A stretch of 64,000 bases of DNA, taken from contig JALPQD010000044.1 of assembly GCA_023101885.1 (NCBI GenBank), forward strand, positions 4,803,565 through 4,867,564. Direction: 5' to 3'. This document shows positions 36,246 to 47,190 of the stretch, one piece after another (position 1 is the first letter of the stretch; each line of letters opens with the position of its first letter). The stretch comes from Typhlomys cinereus. Its lineage: Eukaryota > Chordata > Mammalia > Rodentia > Platacanthomyidae. A program made the position numbers and the translations under genes. The notes beneath the pieces are model-generated. The model saw only the letters and a list, made by a program, of their open reading frames with translations, did no database searches and was not told where the DNA came from.

Positions 36246-37595
36246 TGATGTAGTTAAATTGACAAAATAATGATGCCAGTTGTCCATGCAACATTTTGCC
36301 TTACTGGTTTTGGAGTTTTTTCCTATATCATGAGATTGATGAATGAATTGCAATAATTTTTTCATCTCCCTCTTGCTTCCCTCCCTTTTTCCAGCCTTTC
36401 CTTGGGCAGTTTTTGTCATATATGTGCTGTGATTTACAGGGCCGTACATGGAACTGAAACCATGTTACCTACATTGTATATGTAATTATCCTTTTTATCC
36501 TATATTTTGAAAACATGATTTACTTACAAAATGGTAGTTTTTGTCACAGAGTTCTTGCTTTGCAGTCCAGGCTACCTGGGAACTTAATATCCTCCTGTGT
36601 CTTCCTCTTGAGTGCTAGGATTTCTGATATTTGAGCTGTTTAATCTGATAATTGAGCTACATGTGGTGATACAGTCTGCCATCTCAGGATTCAAGATGCT
36701 GAAGCAGTAGAACCATGAATTAAAGATCAGTCTGGATTATACAATAAAAGTATATCTCAAAAAATTGTTGGAGTTTATTAGAGGTGATAAGTATTTTTTC
36801 ATTCCTTTACAACCTCATCTCTTGGGTATTGTCTTCTTTTCCCACATTTCCTATTTTGACTTAAGTAATAAGGGACACCTGGAAAAACAAATGCCTATAG
36901 AATGAAAAGAAAGAATACAAAAGGGTGCAAGGATAAAAGAAATTAGCCTAAAGAATTTTGTCATAAATGAATTCCAGTAAAGTACCAAGAAACTTAAAGG
37001 AAGCCATCTCTTACCAAAGGAACCTGGAAGGTTTTCTAATTTTGTCAAAAAGCCTGACTTCCATATATCTTCCTTAACACAAACAGTGGCAGAGGGTCAT
37101 TAGCCAACAATTAGTAATGCTGTAAAATTCCATCAGCTCAGTTGGTCTCTTTGCTTGAAAGAGACAAAACCTGTGGTGAGAAGGGATCACACAATGGAAT
37201 AAGACGATTTCTTTGTTATCTGAGAGTAAATTTACCTTACAAGTGGGAGCCTATAGATAGAAATTTGACAGTAATTTACAGAGGAAGTTTTTCAGATGTC
37301 TTCATTATTTGATTAGATCTGCGATTAAAATTTTTTAAGGTTACAGGTATGCTCTTGCATTGTTTTTCCTGGGCTGCCTTGTAATGTGGTATCACCTGGG
37401 TGAATATCCAACAGAAATTCATAGTACGACAGACAATTCTGGAGGCTATAGACCAAGATGTCAGAGGGCTGCTTCTGTTTGTGCTGTGAGGGGGTAGGAT
37501 TTTCCATTTCTATCTGCTCCTCATGTAGACATGTGTCATCTTCCTGAATTTGTCTCTTCACGACAGCTTCCCTCTATCTCATTTTTGTTAACATT
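36246..37595. other. Old repeat traces, no gene
   Basis: B1-like antisense at 36530-36625 and sense at 36660-36765. An LTR- or DNA-transposon-like trace lies at 37330-37560 ('acaattctggaggctataga'). Otherwise unassigned. Confidence 0.4.
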
Positions 37596-37599
37596 TCCC

Positions 37600-37750
37600 C
37601 TTGTTGGCCTGGATGGGTGACATACACATGTAATCCAAACACTAGGGGTAAGGGGAGGAGTAGAGGAAGGAGGATTATGAGTTTGAGACAGCCTAGGTTA
37701 CTTAGTGAAAACCCTATCTCAAATAAGTAAATAAATAAATAACCCAAGTA
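37600..37750 (+). repeat. B1-like SINE
   Basis: 'tgtaatccaaacactagggg', 'gaggaaggaggattatgagt' and 'aaaccctatctcaaataagt'. Confidence 0.65.
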
Positions 37751-37798
37751 TAAGTCCATGCAGTTTCAGCCACTTGATTTTTTACCAAGATACTCTTA

Positions 37799-40142
37799 TG
37801 ATTAGTGTTCATTGTCAGCTTGTCATCTAATAAAGACAAAAGATTTATTCCATAGGAAAAGGAATGAGACCATCAACTTGACACCAAGGAAGCACATTGC
37901 CAGGCCCCATCTGAGATGTATTCTCTAGATGAAGGTTTGCCTCCAGACATTCAAATATGTATTGCCTTGATTGCATAACTCATTTTTGGATACCCAGCCC
38001 ATTGTGGGTGGGACCATTCCCTAGATAGGTAATCTAGGACTGTGTAAGACGCAGAAAACAAGCAAACCACCATGCATGCATTGGTCCTTGTCCTCTGTCC
38101 TTGATGTGGATGTGCAGTGACCAACTGTTTCAAGTTCCTGCCTCTGCAACTTCCCTGGAATCACAGCCTGGAATTGGAAGCCAAATTAAACCCCATCTCC
38201 TCTAAGTTGTTCAGGACATGTATTTTGTTGCAGAACTTTGTAATGAAACTAAAACACAAATTGGTCCTAGGAAGCATGGTCAGTCACTTCTGTGATAAGC
38301 CTGACCATGTACTTTTAACCCTTTGCAACTGTTCTGTGGAAGAACTGTAGAAAAATCTGAAACTTTGGGTTAGAAAGGCCATTGAATGCTGGAAGAGAAG
38401 CTTAATGGACTATCCTGGTGGGAGTTTGGAGGATAGTAATTCTGAGAGATATGGATTGTGGAAGTCTGGTTTGTAAGGTTTTATTCAGGGGGAAAAAAGA
38501 CAGTATAGGGCCTTTATGCTAGATTTTTGTCAAGAATCTGCCCTCATTATGCCCTCTAAACACCTGGGCAGAACTCAATTTAAAGATAATGGACTGGTTT
38601 GTTCGGGCAAAGTTTTAAGGCATTTGAGTATTTAGCCTCTTGCTGAGAGGGCAGCTGTCACCGATAAAGAAATCAATACCAACAAAATGCAATCTCTTGC
38701 TGTTCTGGGATAGTGAGGTGGGGGCTGATGATGGCAAAACTCCATCCCTTAGAGTCTCCATCTTGTGAAGATCCAGATTCATTTGAAGGAAGGAAAATTA
38801 AGCTAAATGTTTTGTTCCTCCAAATCAGTTGGTAGAGAAACTCTTCTTCAGGGTCAACAGATGAAAACCGATGCAGCTGCAGTCCCAGTGGGTCAAGACA
38901 CACCTTGAGCTGGTGGCAGAACTTGGCAGTATTCAGCATGATCCATGTGATTCAGGTTTTGATACAAGGTTGAGCGGGTCATAGAGAACAACTGAGGTTT
39001 GGCACCATGTGACAGGATTGAGGATCTAAAAAGAAATGTGAAGTCTGAAGTTACAATGGAGACTCTAGGATGTTAGAAATGCCAAAAGCATTGATGTGTA
39101 ATAAGATGTGCTGCAGGAATGGATTGGAACTGGTACAGAGAAAAACTGTGTATGATACAAGCAGCAGAACTGAAATGGTAAACTGCACAGCCTTTTAAAG
39201 TCAAGCTGAGCACTGGAGAGATTGCTCAGGGGTTAAGACTCTGCCTTGCAAGCAGAAGTTCTGAATTCTGATCCCAGGTCCAACATAAAAAATGTCAGGT
39301 GGGAAAGACATCTTTCTGAATTTTGGGCTGTAGTGGGCAGAGCCTAGGAATTCCCAGAGCAAAGAAAAAGGAGGTAGAAGTAATCTAGGATCATTCCCGA
39401 AGTCATCTAGTCCTCCACAGGGACACACAGTGCCCTCTCACTCACACACACACACACACAAAATAAAATGAATAAATAAAAATAAAAATCAGTCAAGCTG
39501 ACTGCATTACAAGTCTCAGATACTCCAGACTGAGCTACTGCATTTGACACTTGCCTTGTTGGAGTTTGATGTATTGAATAGATCATTTCTTATTCTGTCC
39601 TGTTTCATTTTGAAATGGGAATGTTACTCTGTAATATTGGAAATATGAAATGTATGTTTTATTTCTTAAATCATAAAATTAAGACTTTGAACTTTTAAAG
39701 TTCTGTAACTATTAATGATTATGAATACTTTTAAAATTTGCCTATGGAAAAACTTAAGATTGGACAGATACATTTTGAGAGAAACATGAGAACATGATGA
39801 CAAAGGGTAAAGCAATGGATGAAAAAGTACTATGTTTAGGTGTCAGGTTGAAAACTGGTAGAAATGTGATGGTCAGTATTGTCAACCTGACACTTAGCAG
39901 GCCCCCTGCTTTTGGCCTACCTGACAGGTATTTTCTGGATTAAAGTTAGCTACTATGCATGCTTGTGAGGAGATTGACTTGACTATGTAATTAATATGGG
40001 AGGATCCAGCCAATTTTGGTTGGGACCATTTTCTAGGCAGGTGTCTGGGACTGACTGAAGATGGGGAGAGTAGGAACAGGCAAGAAAGTGAGCATGCATG
40101 CATTAATCCTTGCTCTCTGTTCTTGTTTTTACAGATGTAATG
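37799..40142 (+). mobile_element. Decayed ERVL/MaLR-type provirus
   Basis: Two related LTR-like blocks in the same orientation (37799-38265, 'tgattagtgttcattgtcag'; 39868-40142, 'tgtgatggtcagtattgtca') flank about 1.6 kb. The 5' block is followed by 'attggtcctaggaagcatgg', resembling a Leu-type priming site. The inner end (39590-39650, 'ttgaaatgggaatgttactc') matches the MaLR interior at 49705. The 3' block is truncated. A SINE sits inside. No coding survives. Confidence 0.55.
39206..39485 (+). repeat. tRNA-derived SINE, older subfamily
   Basis: 'gcactggagagattgctcag' head and 'tgatcccaggtccaacataa' body, with a (CA)n and A-rich tail. It is inserted in the ERVL/MaLR-type element. Confidence 0.85.
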
Positions 40143-40262
40143 AAGCCAAAAAAGATACCAGAAATTGACTGGGAAAACTGGATGTTCACACATAGAAAAA
40201 TGAAACTAGATTTATATCTTTCAGTCTTCACAAAAATCGACTCCAAATTTATCCAAATGAGG
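40143..40262 (+). repeat. Old L1 ORF2 fragment, left part
   Basis: Reads WENWMFTHRKMKLDLYLS, the ORF2 region also seen at 25230 (WQNWISTCKRLKLDLYLS). It continues at 40470-40700. Confidence 0.7.
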
Positions 40263-40456
40263 GCATCTGCCTTTCACAGGACTCCACATCTAGAGTCCAT
40301 GAGTTCTTTTCCAGCTTCTTGCCCTCCATGGTTCCAGGCCTGGAGTCCATGACTTCTCCAGAGTGCTCTAGCCCCTCATGGTACTACATGTCTGCTGTCT
40401 TTGAGTTCTGGTCTTTCCATCCTCTAATAAACTCTACCTTAATCCTCAAAAATTTG
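40263..40456 (+). mobile_element. Retrocopied 3' end of a family A ERV transcript
   Basis: About 190 bp of LTR R-region ending 17 nt after AATAAA (40426-40431) in an A-rich tail (40448-40452). It is flanked by the 13-bp duplication TATCCAAATGAGG (40250-40262 and 40457-40469) inside an old L1. Genomic LTR copies (14584, 41075) continue into U5 at this point. Confidence 0.75.
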
Positions 40457-40469
40457 TATCCAAATGAGG

Positions 40470-40700
40470 AACTCAACATAAAACCTGAAATTGTGAAACA
40501 ATTCAATTGTGAAATTGTGAAACAGGTCATTGTCAGATATAGATAAAGAATTCTGAATTGGACCTTGGATGCTCAAGAAATAAGGCCAGTAATTGACAAA
40601 TGAGACCTTTAAAAAATTGGTATAGCAAAAGTAATGAAGAAGCAGCCCATAGAATGAAAGAAAACAATTGCCAACTATACATCTGACAGAAGATTAATAT
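40470..40700 (+). repeat. Old L1 ORF2 fragment, right part
   Basis: Continuation of the unit at 40143-40262 ('cagcccatagaatgaaagaa', 'tacatctgacagaagattaa'). Confidence 0.6.
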
Positions 40701-40704
40701 CTAA

Positions 40705-41125
40705 AATATACAAATAGGGCTCACTTACTCCTCATGGGACTCCATGTTTGGAGTCCGTGAGTTCTTTTTCTGCCTTTCCCTCACCATCATGGATTCCATG
40801 CCTGGAGTCTATGATTTTTTGGAGGCTCTCTTGTCCCTCATGGGACTCCATGCCCAGAGTCCATGAGTTCTTACCTGATTTTTCTCTCATCCCTCATGGA
40901 TTCCATGAGTTCTCCAGTGTTCCCTTGCCCCTCATAAAACTCCATGAGTTCCTTTTCTGTCTTTCCCTCATCTTCATGGATTTCATGCCTGGAGTCCATC
41001 ATGAGTTTTCTTCAAGGCTCTCTGCTCCTCATAGATTCATATCCATGAGTTCCATTCTCTCTCTCCTCTTATAAACTCTGCCTTAAACCTCTTCGCATGT
41101 TCTAGTTTCAATCTTCGACTCCTGA
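40705..41125 (+). repeat. Family A ERV LTR piece with expanded hairpin repeats
   Basis: About five imperfect units of the type 'catgggactccatg...tggagtccatgagttc', then a diverged TATAAA in place of AATAAA near 41067, and U5 sequence colinear with 14584-14650 ('gcatgttctagtttcaatct'). Confidence 0.75.
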
Positions 41126-41149
41126 ACACAAGAACTTGGACACATACAG

Positions 41150-41340
41150 ACCCCAGAGGGATCCTACATCACTGGGATCCAAACTCAGGTCCTTCTGCTT
41201 ATTAGACAGTCTTAACCTCTGAGCCATCATTCTAGCCCAAGATTTCAGTATTTAACCCAGACTGGCCTTGCACTTGTGACCTTCCTATTTCAGCTTCCCA
41301 AATTCTATAATTGCAAGCACCTGCTATAGCACCTGTCTGG
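41150..41340 (-). repeat. SINE fragments, antisense
   Basis: 41150-41258 is an antisense tRNA-derived head ('ctctgagccatcattctagc'). 41260-41340 is an antisense B1 piece. Confidence 0.6.
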
Positions 41341-41771
41341 CTTTTCCATGAGTTCTTGAATGAAAATTCTGACCTTCACACTACAAAGTCATGTATTTTT
41401 CCAGTGGAGCCATCTCCTCAGGCAGGTTCTATGCATTATTGCTTCCCCTACCTGCTGTTTTGCACATGTGCTTGACGGACACTTACTTAGGATTATTATG
41501 GGCTCCCTCTCCTACAGTGATTATGTGTTCAGATTTTTGTGTTTGGCAGTCAAAGATTGAAACCAGAACATGAATAGAGAATTAAGGTAGAAGTCCTGCA
41601 GGCATGGAATCCATGAGGGGCAAGGAGCTGGAAAAAACCTCATGGACTCCAGACATGGAGTGCCATGAGTGGGAGATACATACTATTCTAAAATTGACTG
41701 AAGATCACTGTGTCTTCAGACTGATTTGATCTATTTATCACTGCAGATTATCACTCTGCCTCAGGTAATCA
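41341..41771. other. Mostly unassigned, short antisense LTR piece
   Basis: 41600-41680 carries antisense family A LTR words ('catggactccagacatggag'). No gene is seen. Confidence 0.45.
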
Positions 41772-42327
41772 TACTTTGCCCCAAGGTCATATTTATTAGA
41801 TATGGATATAATTTAGACAGTAGTAGAGTAGCCATGCTGGGACAGTTTCTGAAGGTCTTTGAAGGTCATCCCCTAAGCTGGAATTACCCTGAAAGGACAT
41901 ACCCTATTGATCCTGAGGAACTGACTTTACTCCTTCACAGAGATAAAGTCACCAAACCTTTGCTCATAAAATGATGGGGAGATGAATTCTCCATTGTACA
42001 TAAGCACTACTAACAATTAGGGCACAAGATCAACTGGGTTGGGCACCAGTATGAACAGACCAATGAGATGTGGATGGCCAAAAGCTCCAATCAGGTTTGC
42101 AGAAACTGGAGCTAACCTATGAGGAAAAGTCACTTTTCCTAGGCCTGACTAAGAGTATAAAGATTCCCAATCCTGGCAGCCTTCTTTGGTTCCCTTGCCC
42201 CACATAGGATTCCAAGTGTGGACTCCATGAATTCTCCAGGGCTCTCTTGCCCCTCACAGATTCATGTCCTCAAGTTCTGTTCTTTCTCTCCTCTAATAAA
42301 ATCTGCCTTAATCCTCCAAAAAAAAAA
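41772..42327 (+). mobile_element. Family A ERV U3-R retrocopy with A-tail
   Basis: Colinear with 14036-14600 (U3, hairpins, AATAAA at 42295-42300). It stops 17 nt after the signal in a run of ten A (42318-42327) instead of continuing into U5. The left boundary is unsure; a 7-bp repeat GTAATCA at 41765-41771 and 42328-42334 could be the target duplication. Confidence 0.7.
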
Positions 42328-42374
42328 GTAATCAAATGACTCCAAAAAGTAAAGATCAAGAAAACAAATATCAC

Positions 42375-42640
42375 AGGGCTGGAGAGGTGGCTCAGGGGTT
42401 AAGCCTCTGCCTTGCAGGCAGAAGGTCCTGAATTCGGATTCTAGACCCCATGTATAGACAACAGGCAGAAGCAGGGGCGGCCTGCGATTCTGGTCCTGGT
42501 AGGGTGGAGCCTGTGAATCCCAGGGCAGAGTAAACAAGGAGGAGGTGGAGGCAGTCCGTGGTGGTTCCCGAATTCACCCGTGGTTCTACACACACACGTG
42601 TGTGTGTGTGTATAAGAGAGAGATAGAAGGGATATGAGGG
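42375..42640 (+). mobile_element. tRNA-derived SINE, young subfamily
   Basis: Same head and body as 25617 and 56401 (GGCTGGAGAGGTGGCTCAGG; 'ctggtcctggtagggtggag'). Its CA tail switches to TG, forming a palindrome (42588-42613). Confidence 0.92.
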
Positions 42641-42799
42641 TAAAACAAGGATTAATTGGAAAAAAGAAGGGGATCATAGGGGGATGAGAGTAGTTTGGGA
42701 TGGGTGTGATTATAAATGCATTATATACAAATACAATAATATAGCTAGTTATACAGATAAGTACTTTTTACAGAAACAGTAGAATTTTAAAAATTTACT

Positions 42800-43865
42800 A
42801 TTACATTTTTTGCCTAGTTATACAAGCTCAATAGGTTCTCCCCTCCTTTCCCCCACTGCACTCTCCCCTCTTCCCATTCCCTCCTCCTATCTCTCACCCT
42901 TTTGCTTTCCTCCTCCTCTCTTGGTGTTTCCTGCTTTCTCTCTCCAATCCTCCAGAGCATCTATTTGTGTGGGAACTGAATTTCTCTGAGTCCTCTACAC
43001 TAGTGAGGATTCAGGACTCATTGGCATAGCTTGGAGTCCCTTCTTGGGCTGCCTGCTAGTATGAGAACTCTACTAAAATTGTTTAACCTTTTCCCCCTTA
43101 GGATCCTACTGCTTGAAGTCTTCTCCCCTGTGATCCCTGCTAGACTTTGGGGAGTTGTTGACATGTCAGCCATTGTACAGGTCTGGCAAGCTCCAATCAC
43201 ATTGGAGCTATATCCTGGTTGCTGCAGCCCTGACTTGTGAGGAGTATCTTGCATATCATTGGTCCTTCCCATCTTTAGGCTCTTACAATCTTGCCACCCC
43301 TTCTTTTGAAAGATTCCCTGAGCTTTTGGAATGAGGAGAGATTTGACTGGTCTGGTTCTGGGTGAATATTGTAAGGTCTTTGGTGTTCTGAATTATGTTT
43401 CATTGTTGTTTTCAGTTTTGCTGTTCATGCACCGCCCTTGGCTACATCCTGATTGGTTGTCGATTCTGCATCCTGATTGGTTGTTGAGATCATCTCCTAA
43501 CCAAAGATAAAAGACTGTTTAAACAAAGATCTTAATATAAGAAGAAACTCAAAGGTAGATGGCAAAACAGGCATAGGACACAGCAGTGAGAGGGGTCCAG
43601 TCTCCTGTTTGCCAGTTGGTTGCCATCTAACTGCCAGTCTCCAGATCAAACCTGTTCAGTCCCAAGTGAACTGGAAGGAAAGTGAGAGTGAGCTGCATCA
43701 GATGTCTTGCCACTTACATGTAATATATGACCATGGCCTAATTTCTCTATTGAAGTGTGTTCTTTTGTCTCCTTTCTTTTGAGGTCTTCTTTACCTTTCT
43801 CTCCTATTTATACTCCTTTGCGATTATAGTGGGTATTACAGAGATTTACCTTTGTGTAAAAAACA
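42800..43865 (-). mobile_element. L1 3' fragment, antisense
   Basis: Begins with antisense tail sequence, then the C/T-rich tract 42841-42940. It continues into 3' UTR parallel to 4.7-5.7 kb ('gaggagtatcttgcatatca', 'tgtgatccctgctagacttt'). Older than L1 copies 1 and 2. Confidence 0.85.
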
Positions 43866-44640
43866 GTAGAATTTGAGAAGTTGTATTGACAGTGAATCAT
43901 ACTAGTACAATTAGCCTTCTAATCTTCATCGGGTTTCCATGGCTCAGTTAGTTAACATATGATTTAATTTGCCTTATTAAATATGATTCACAATTTAATT
44001 TTTACTTCATTTGATTATTTGTCAGTCTTCATTTATTAAATTCTTTCTAAGTCTCAGGAATTATATTGCAAATTGTGGGTATATAACTGTAAAATTATGG
44101 TCCAAGTGTTGAAGAAATTTTTGTCTACTGGACTATCATGCAGGAAACCATATAAGTAGAGTCTCAGATATAAAGTTCACTAAGAAGGACTCAATGCACA
44201 GTTCGGTCATACTAACTGTGTAACATTATGAAAATTTCACTTTCCTAGTCAAGATTACCATATATATGTAAAAGAATAGGTGTTTATTGAGATTTGTTAC
44301 ATGATAAAGTCAGAGCTGATTGAGAAGCAAAACTACAAAATCTTTTCTTAGAAAACAGCCTGTAAGAAGCAGCTCCCCATTATTGCTTCTGCTTCTGCAT
44401 ACATGCTTCCCACCAAAAACCCTACATGATGCCTTTTCATGTAGGCCAGAAGTTTTACACCCTCCTACTACAGGACAGGTCTGAGAAGATGTTGAATAGC
44501 CTGTAAATATTGTTTGCAACAACTTAAGGTCAGCGCTTAGACTTTGAAGTTGGAACACCTCTAAATCAGCTTGTACAATATAACTAAGTTATCCCATTCT
44601 TTAAGTGTTACTTGGTGATTCCACACCATCTTGGTTCCTT
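43866..44640. other. No recognisable feature
   Basis: AT-rich DNA between an L1 fragment and the class I ERV. Confidence 0.4.
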
Positions 44641-46559
44641 GACTGGGAAACAACAAACAGGAAGAAACAACCAGTCGGCCCTTTGAGCCACTGGTAAGGT
44701 AGGTTGCTCATGCCCTGGTTCTCAGTGTCCCTCGGATCAAACAAAAATGTATCACTCAACCCTTCCAGGATATCCCTTCTCTAGAGGGATCTATAGCTCA
44801 GGGTGACCACCTTTAAAAGTTTGGGGGAAGCTCTCAAAGTCACTATCCCTTCTTAAAAGTTCTCTAAGTATGCAATGTTCAACTATTGTGACCCATGAAG
44901 CTGTCTTTAGACTGAGAAATATGGAAAAGGTGGAAAGGGAAAGAAACTCACAAAGATGGAAATAGAAATGTATGGCCAAAAGAGTTAGGAAAGTACTTCA
45001 TCCTCTGTAAGGGAAATCAGTGAAAATCTGCTGCCTAGGTTCTGCCATATTTTATCAATACACAGGTTTCTTATGTGTGCTTTGATGGCCATCCTGAGAG
45101 CTAGAGAATCAATTTCCTGATATCTAGCATGGTCCAGAGAGAGATATTCTGTACAAGAGACATTTCCAATAAACAGAAACCTTAAGATCTCAGGCTATAA
45201 CTTTAATTCTTAAGGGCTCCAGAAAGTGCCAATGGGTTAAACTATCTTCCTGTACTTCTTTTTACCATGAATTGCTCATGATTTTATCTCCTCTTGGCTT
45301 CCATGCTTTTTATCAAGGAATAAGATTTCCTTTTCATCAGGTGGCATCAAATACATCACTTTATACTAGGTAACTGTCTACAGCAACCATTGCCCAGACT
45401 CCCTTGAGAGTTGGGACAATTCTTGCACAATCCTCAGGATAAAGTTAAGGTCCTTGGACCTAAGGCCTCCACAGGGTCAGAAGATGAGTTTGACCTCCTC
45501 AGCCACATATGAGAGGGGCCATCAATATAGGGAACTCCCCAAGCAGAGTGCAATGTCTTAAACTCTAAAGTACATATGTGTGACTATGAAACAATTTGTA
45601 CCTTCATGGTTTTCTGCTACTTAATTTCAGTGAGTCCAAGACTGCAGTACTGTGGTGATTTCAGACAATATAATGGTGATTCACATCCTGCAATAGGACC
45701 TCTGACCAGGCACAGGAACTTCATGTTATCTTATGAAATGTCTCAGCTCTCTATGGGGATATGGCCAGGTAGTTGCTGGGAATGGGCCTACCTTGTCGGT
45801 TCTGTGGCAATGATACTTGGGAGACCATGGTAAGAAGGGCCAATCTAAACCTATGGTCCTAGATTGTGAGATTAAGAATTTTATTTAATTTTTAAGTTTT
45901 TCCAAATATTATAAGTACAATGAGTAATAATGTACTGTAAGGAACTAGACCACTGGAAAAATGAGTGCTCAAACTGTAAAAACATTCAGCCCACCAGACA
46001 AACCAATCACCAAGTCTGGGAGAATGATAGCAAATGGAGCCTGTCTCCAACAGCCTTGTGTCTGGCTGGAGTGGATTCATAATATGGAGGACCTGGTTGT
46101 TTGACTCTTGGCCCACAGTTGAAATGAAAGTTGGGGACCACCTACTGACATCTGGTAATGCAATCAATAGAATAGGATCAGCTGCTTCTCAGACAGCCCA
46201 GACCTCTCTGCAAATCCTGAACCTGTAAACTTGGGGGACATCTGATATTGTACAAGTTCCTGTACTCCTCATACTTTCAAGATCCTCTCCAGAGGAGAGA
46301 TATCCTCTCAAAACTCAGAGCACAGATCTCATCACCCATGGAATACCCCCTAATACTTGCCTAACCTTGGAAAAGGAACTTGCCATGGTCATGGTAGTGA
46401 CACTGCCCTGACAGGATGAATGGAGACTCAATGTTCAAAATTACAGGTGTCTCTGGAGTGCCACTCTTCCTTGCTCTAGGAGTTTCCTAGAGTCCGGGCA
46501 GAAGACAAGTAGTTTATGATGGCCAAGAACTCACCCTTTTTAATTGCTGAACTATAGCC

Positions 46560-46834
46560 TGGAATACAGCTCATAAGACTGAGACAATATCCACTCTTAA
46601 GAGAATCACACTATGGAAAAAAAATACCTCCACGGGCTGGGAGACTCCGGAATCCTAATCAAGTGCTTATTTCCCTGGAACACTCCTCTGTTGCTGGTAC
46701 AGACATTCAACAGTCATGATCATTGACCTGTGTAAGACCTATGAGACGTTAATGAAGCTGTGATCACCCTTCACCTAGTAGTTCTGAAGCCTATGTGCTT
46801 TTCAGCCTAGTCCCACTTCAAGTCAAATGGTGCT
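46560..46834 (+). pseudogene. RT N-terminal remnant (left of MaLR)
   Basis: In shifting frames one can read the FPWNTPLL-type motif and a DL-rich stretch typical of the start of gamma-type RT, with stops. It is cut at the MaLR insertion. Confidence 0.6.
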
Positions 46835-47190
46835 TGTCATGGTTTGAAATGTGCTCCCCACAGTCTCATGTGTTTGGCAAGGTCATTTCACCTTAAGAAG
46901 TAGAGCCTTGCTAGAGGAAGGCAGTCACAAGGGGTGGGCCTTGAGATGGATTAGTCCCACCCTACCTCCAGGAGAAGTCTGCCTTTGCTGCAAGCAGTCT
47001 GCAGCTCTCAACTTCCAAGATGTCTGCGGTGACTTAGCATCCTTCAGCTTCTGGCGACCAGTCATGCCACCTCTGCTTTGAGAGACTATACCTTCCCTCT
47101 GGAACCGTAAGCTGAATAAACCTCTTTTCTCCCTAAAGTTGATTGACTTTGAGTGCTCTCTCACAGCTATAGTTAAGGGTAACTGCTACA
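46835..47190 (+). repeat. 5' LTR of the MaLR provirus
   Basis: AATAAA near 47115; ends ACTGCTACA next to the PBS. Confidence 0.93.

Noticed and set aside
40705..41065. Tandem units resembling a CRISPR array
   Set aside because: Units are imperfect, spacing is irregular, the context is an LTR R region, and this is a mammalian genome.
44310..44558. 82-codon minus-strand frame at 44.3 kb
   Set aside because: Isolated short frame in AT-rich DNA; no domain, start context or conservation evidence.
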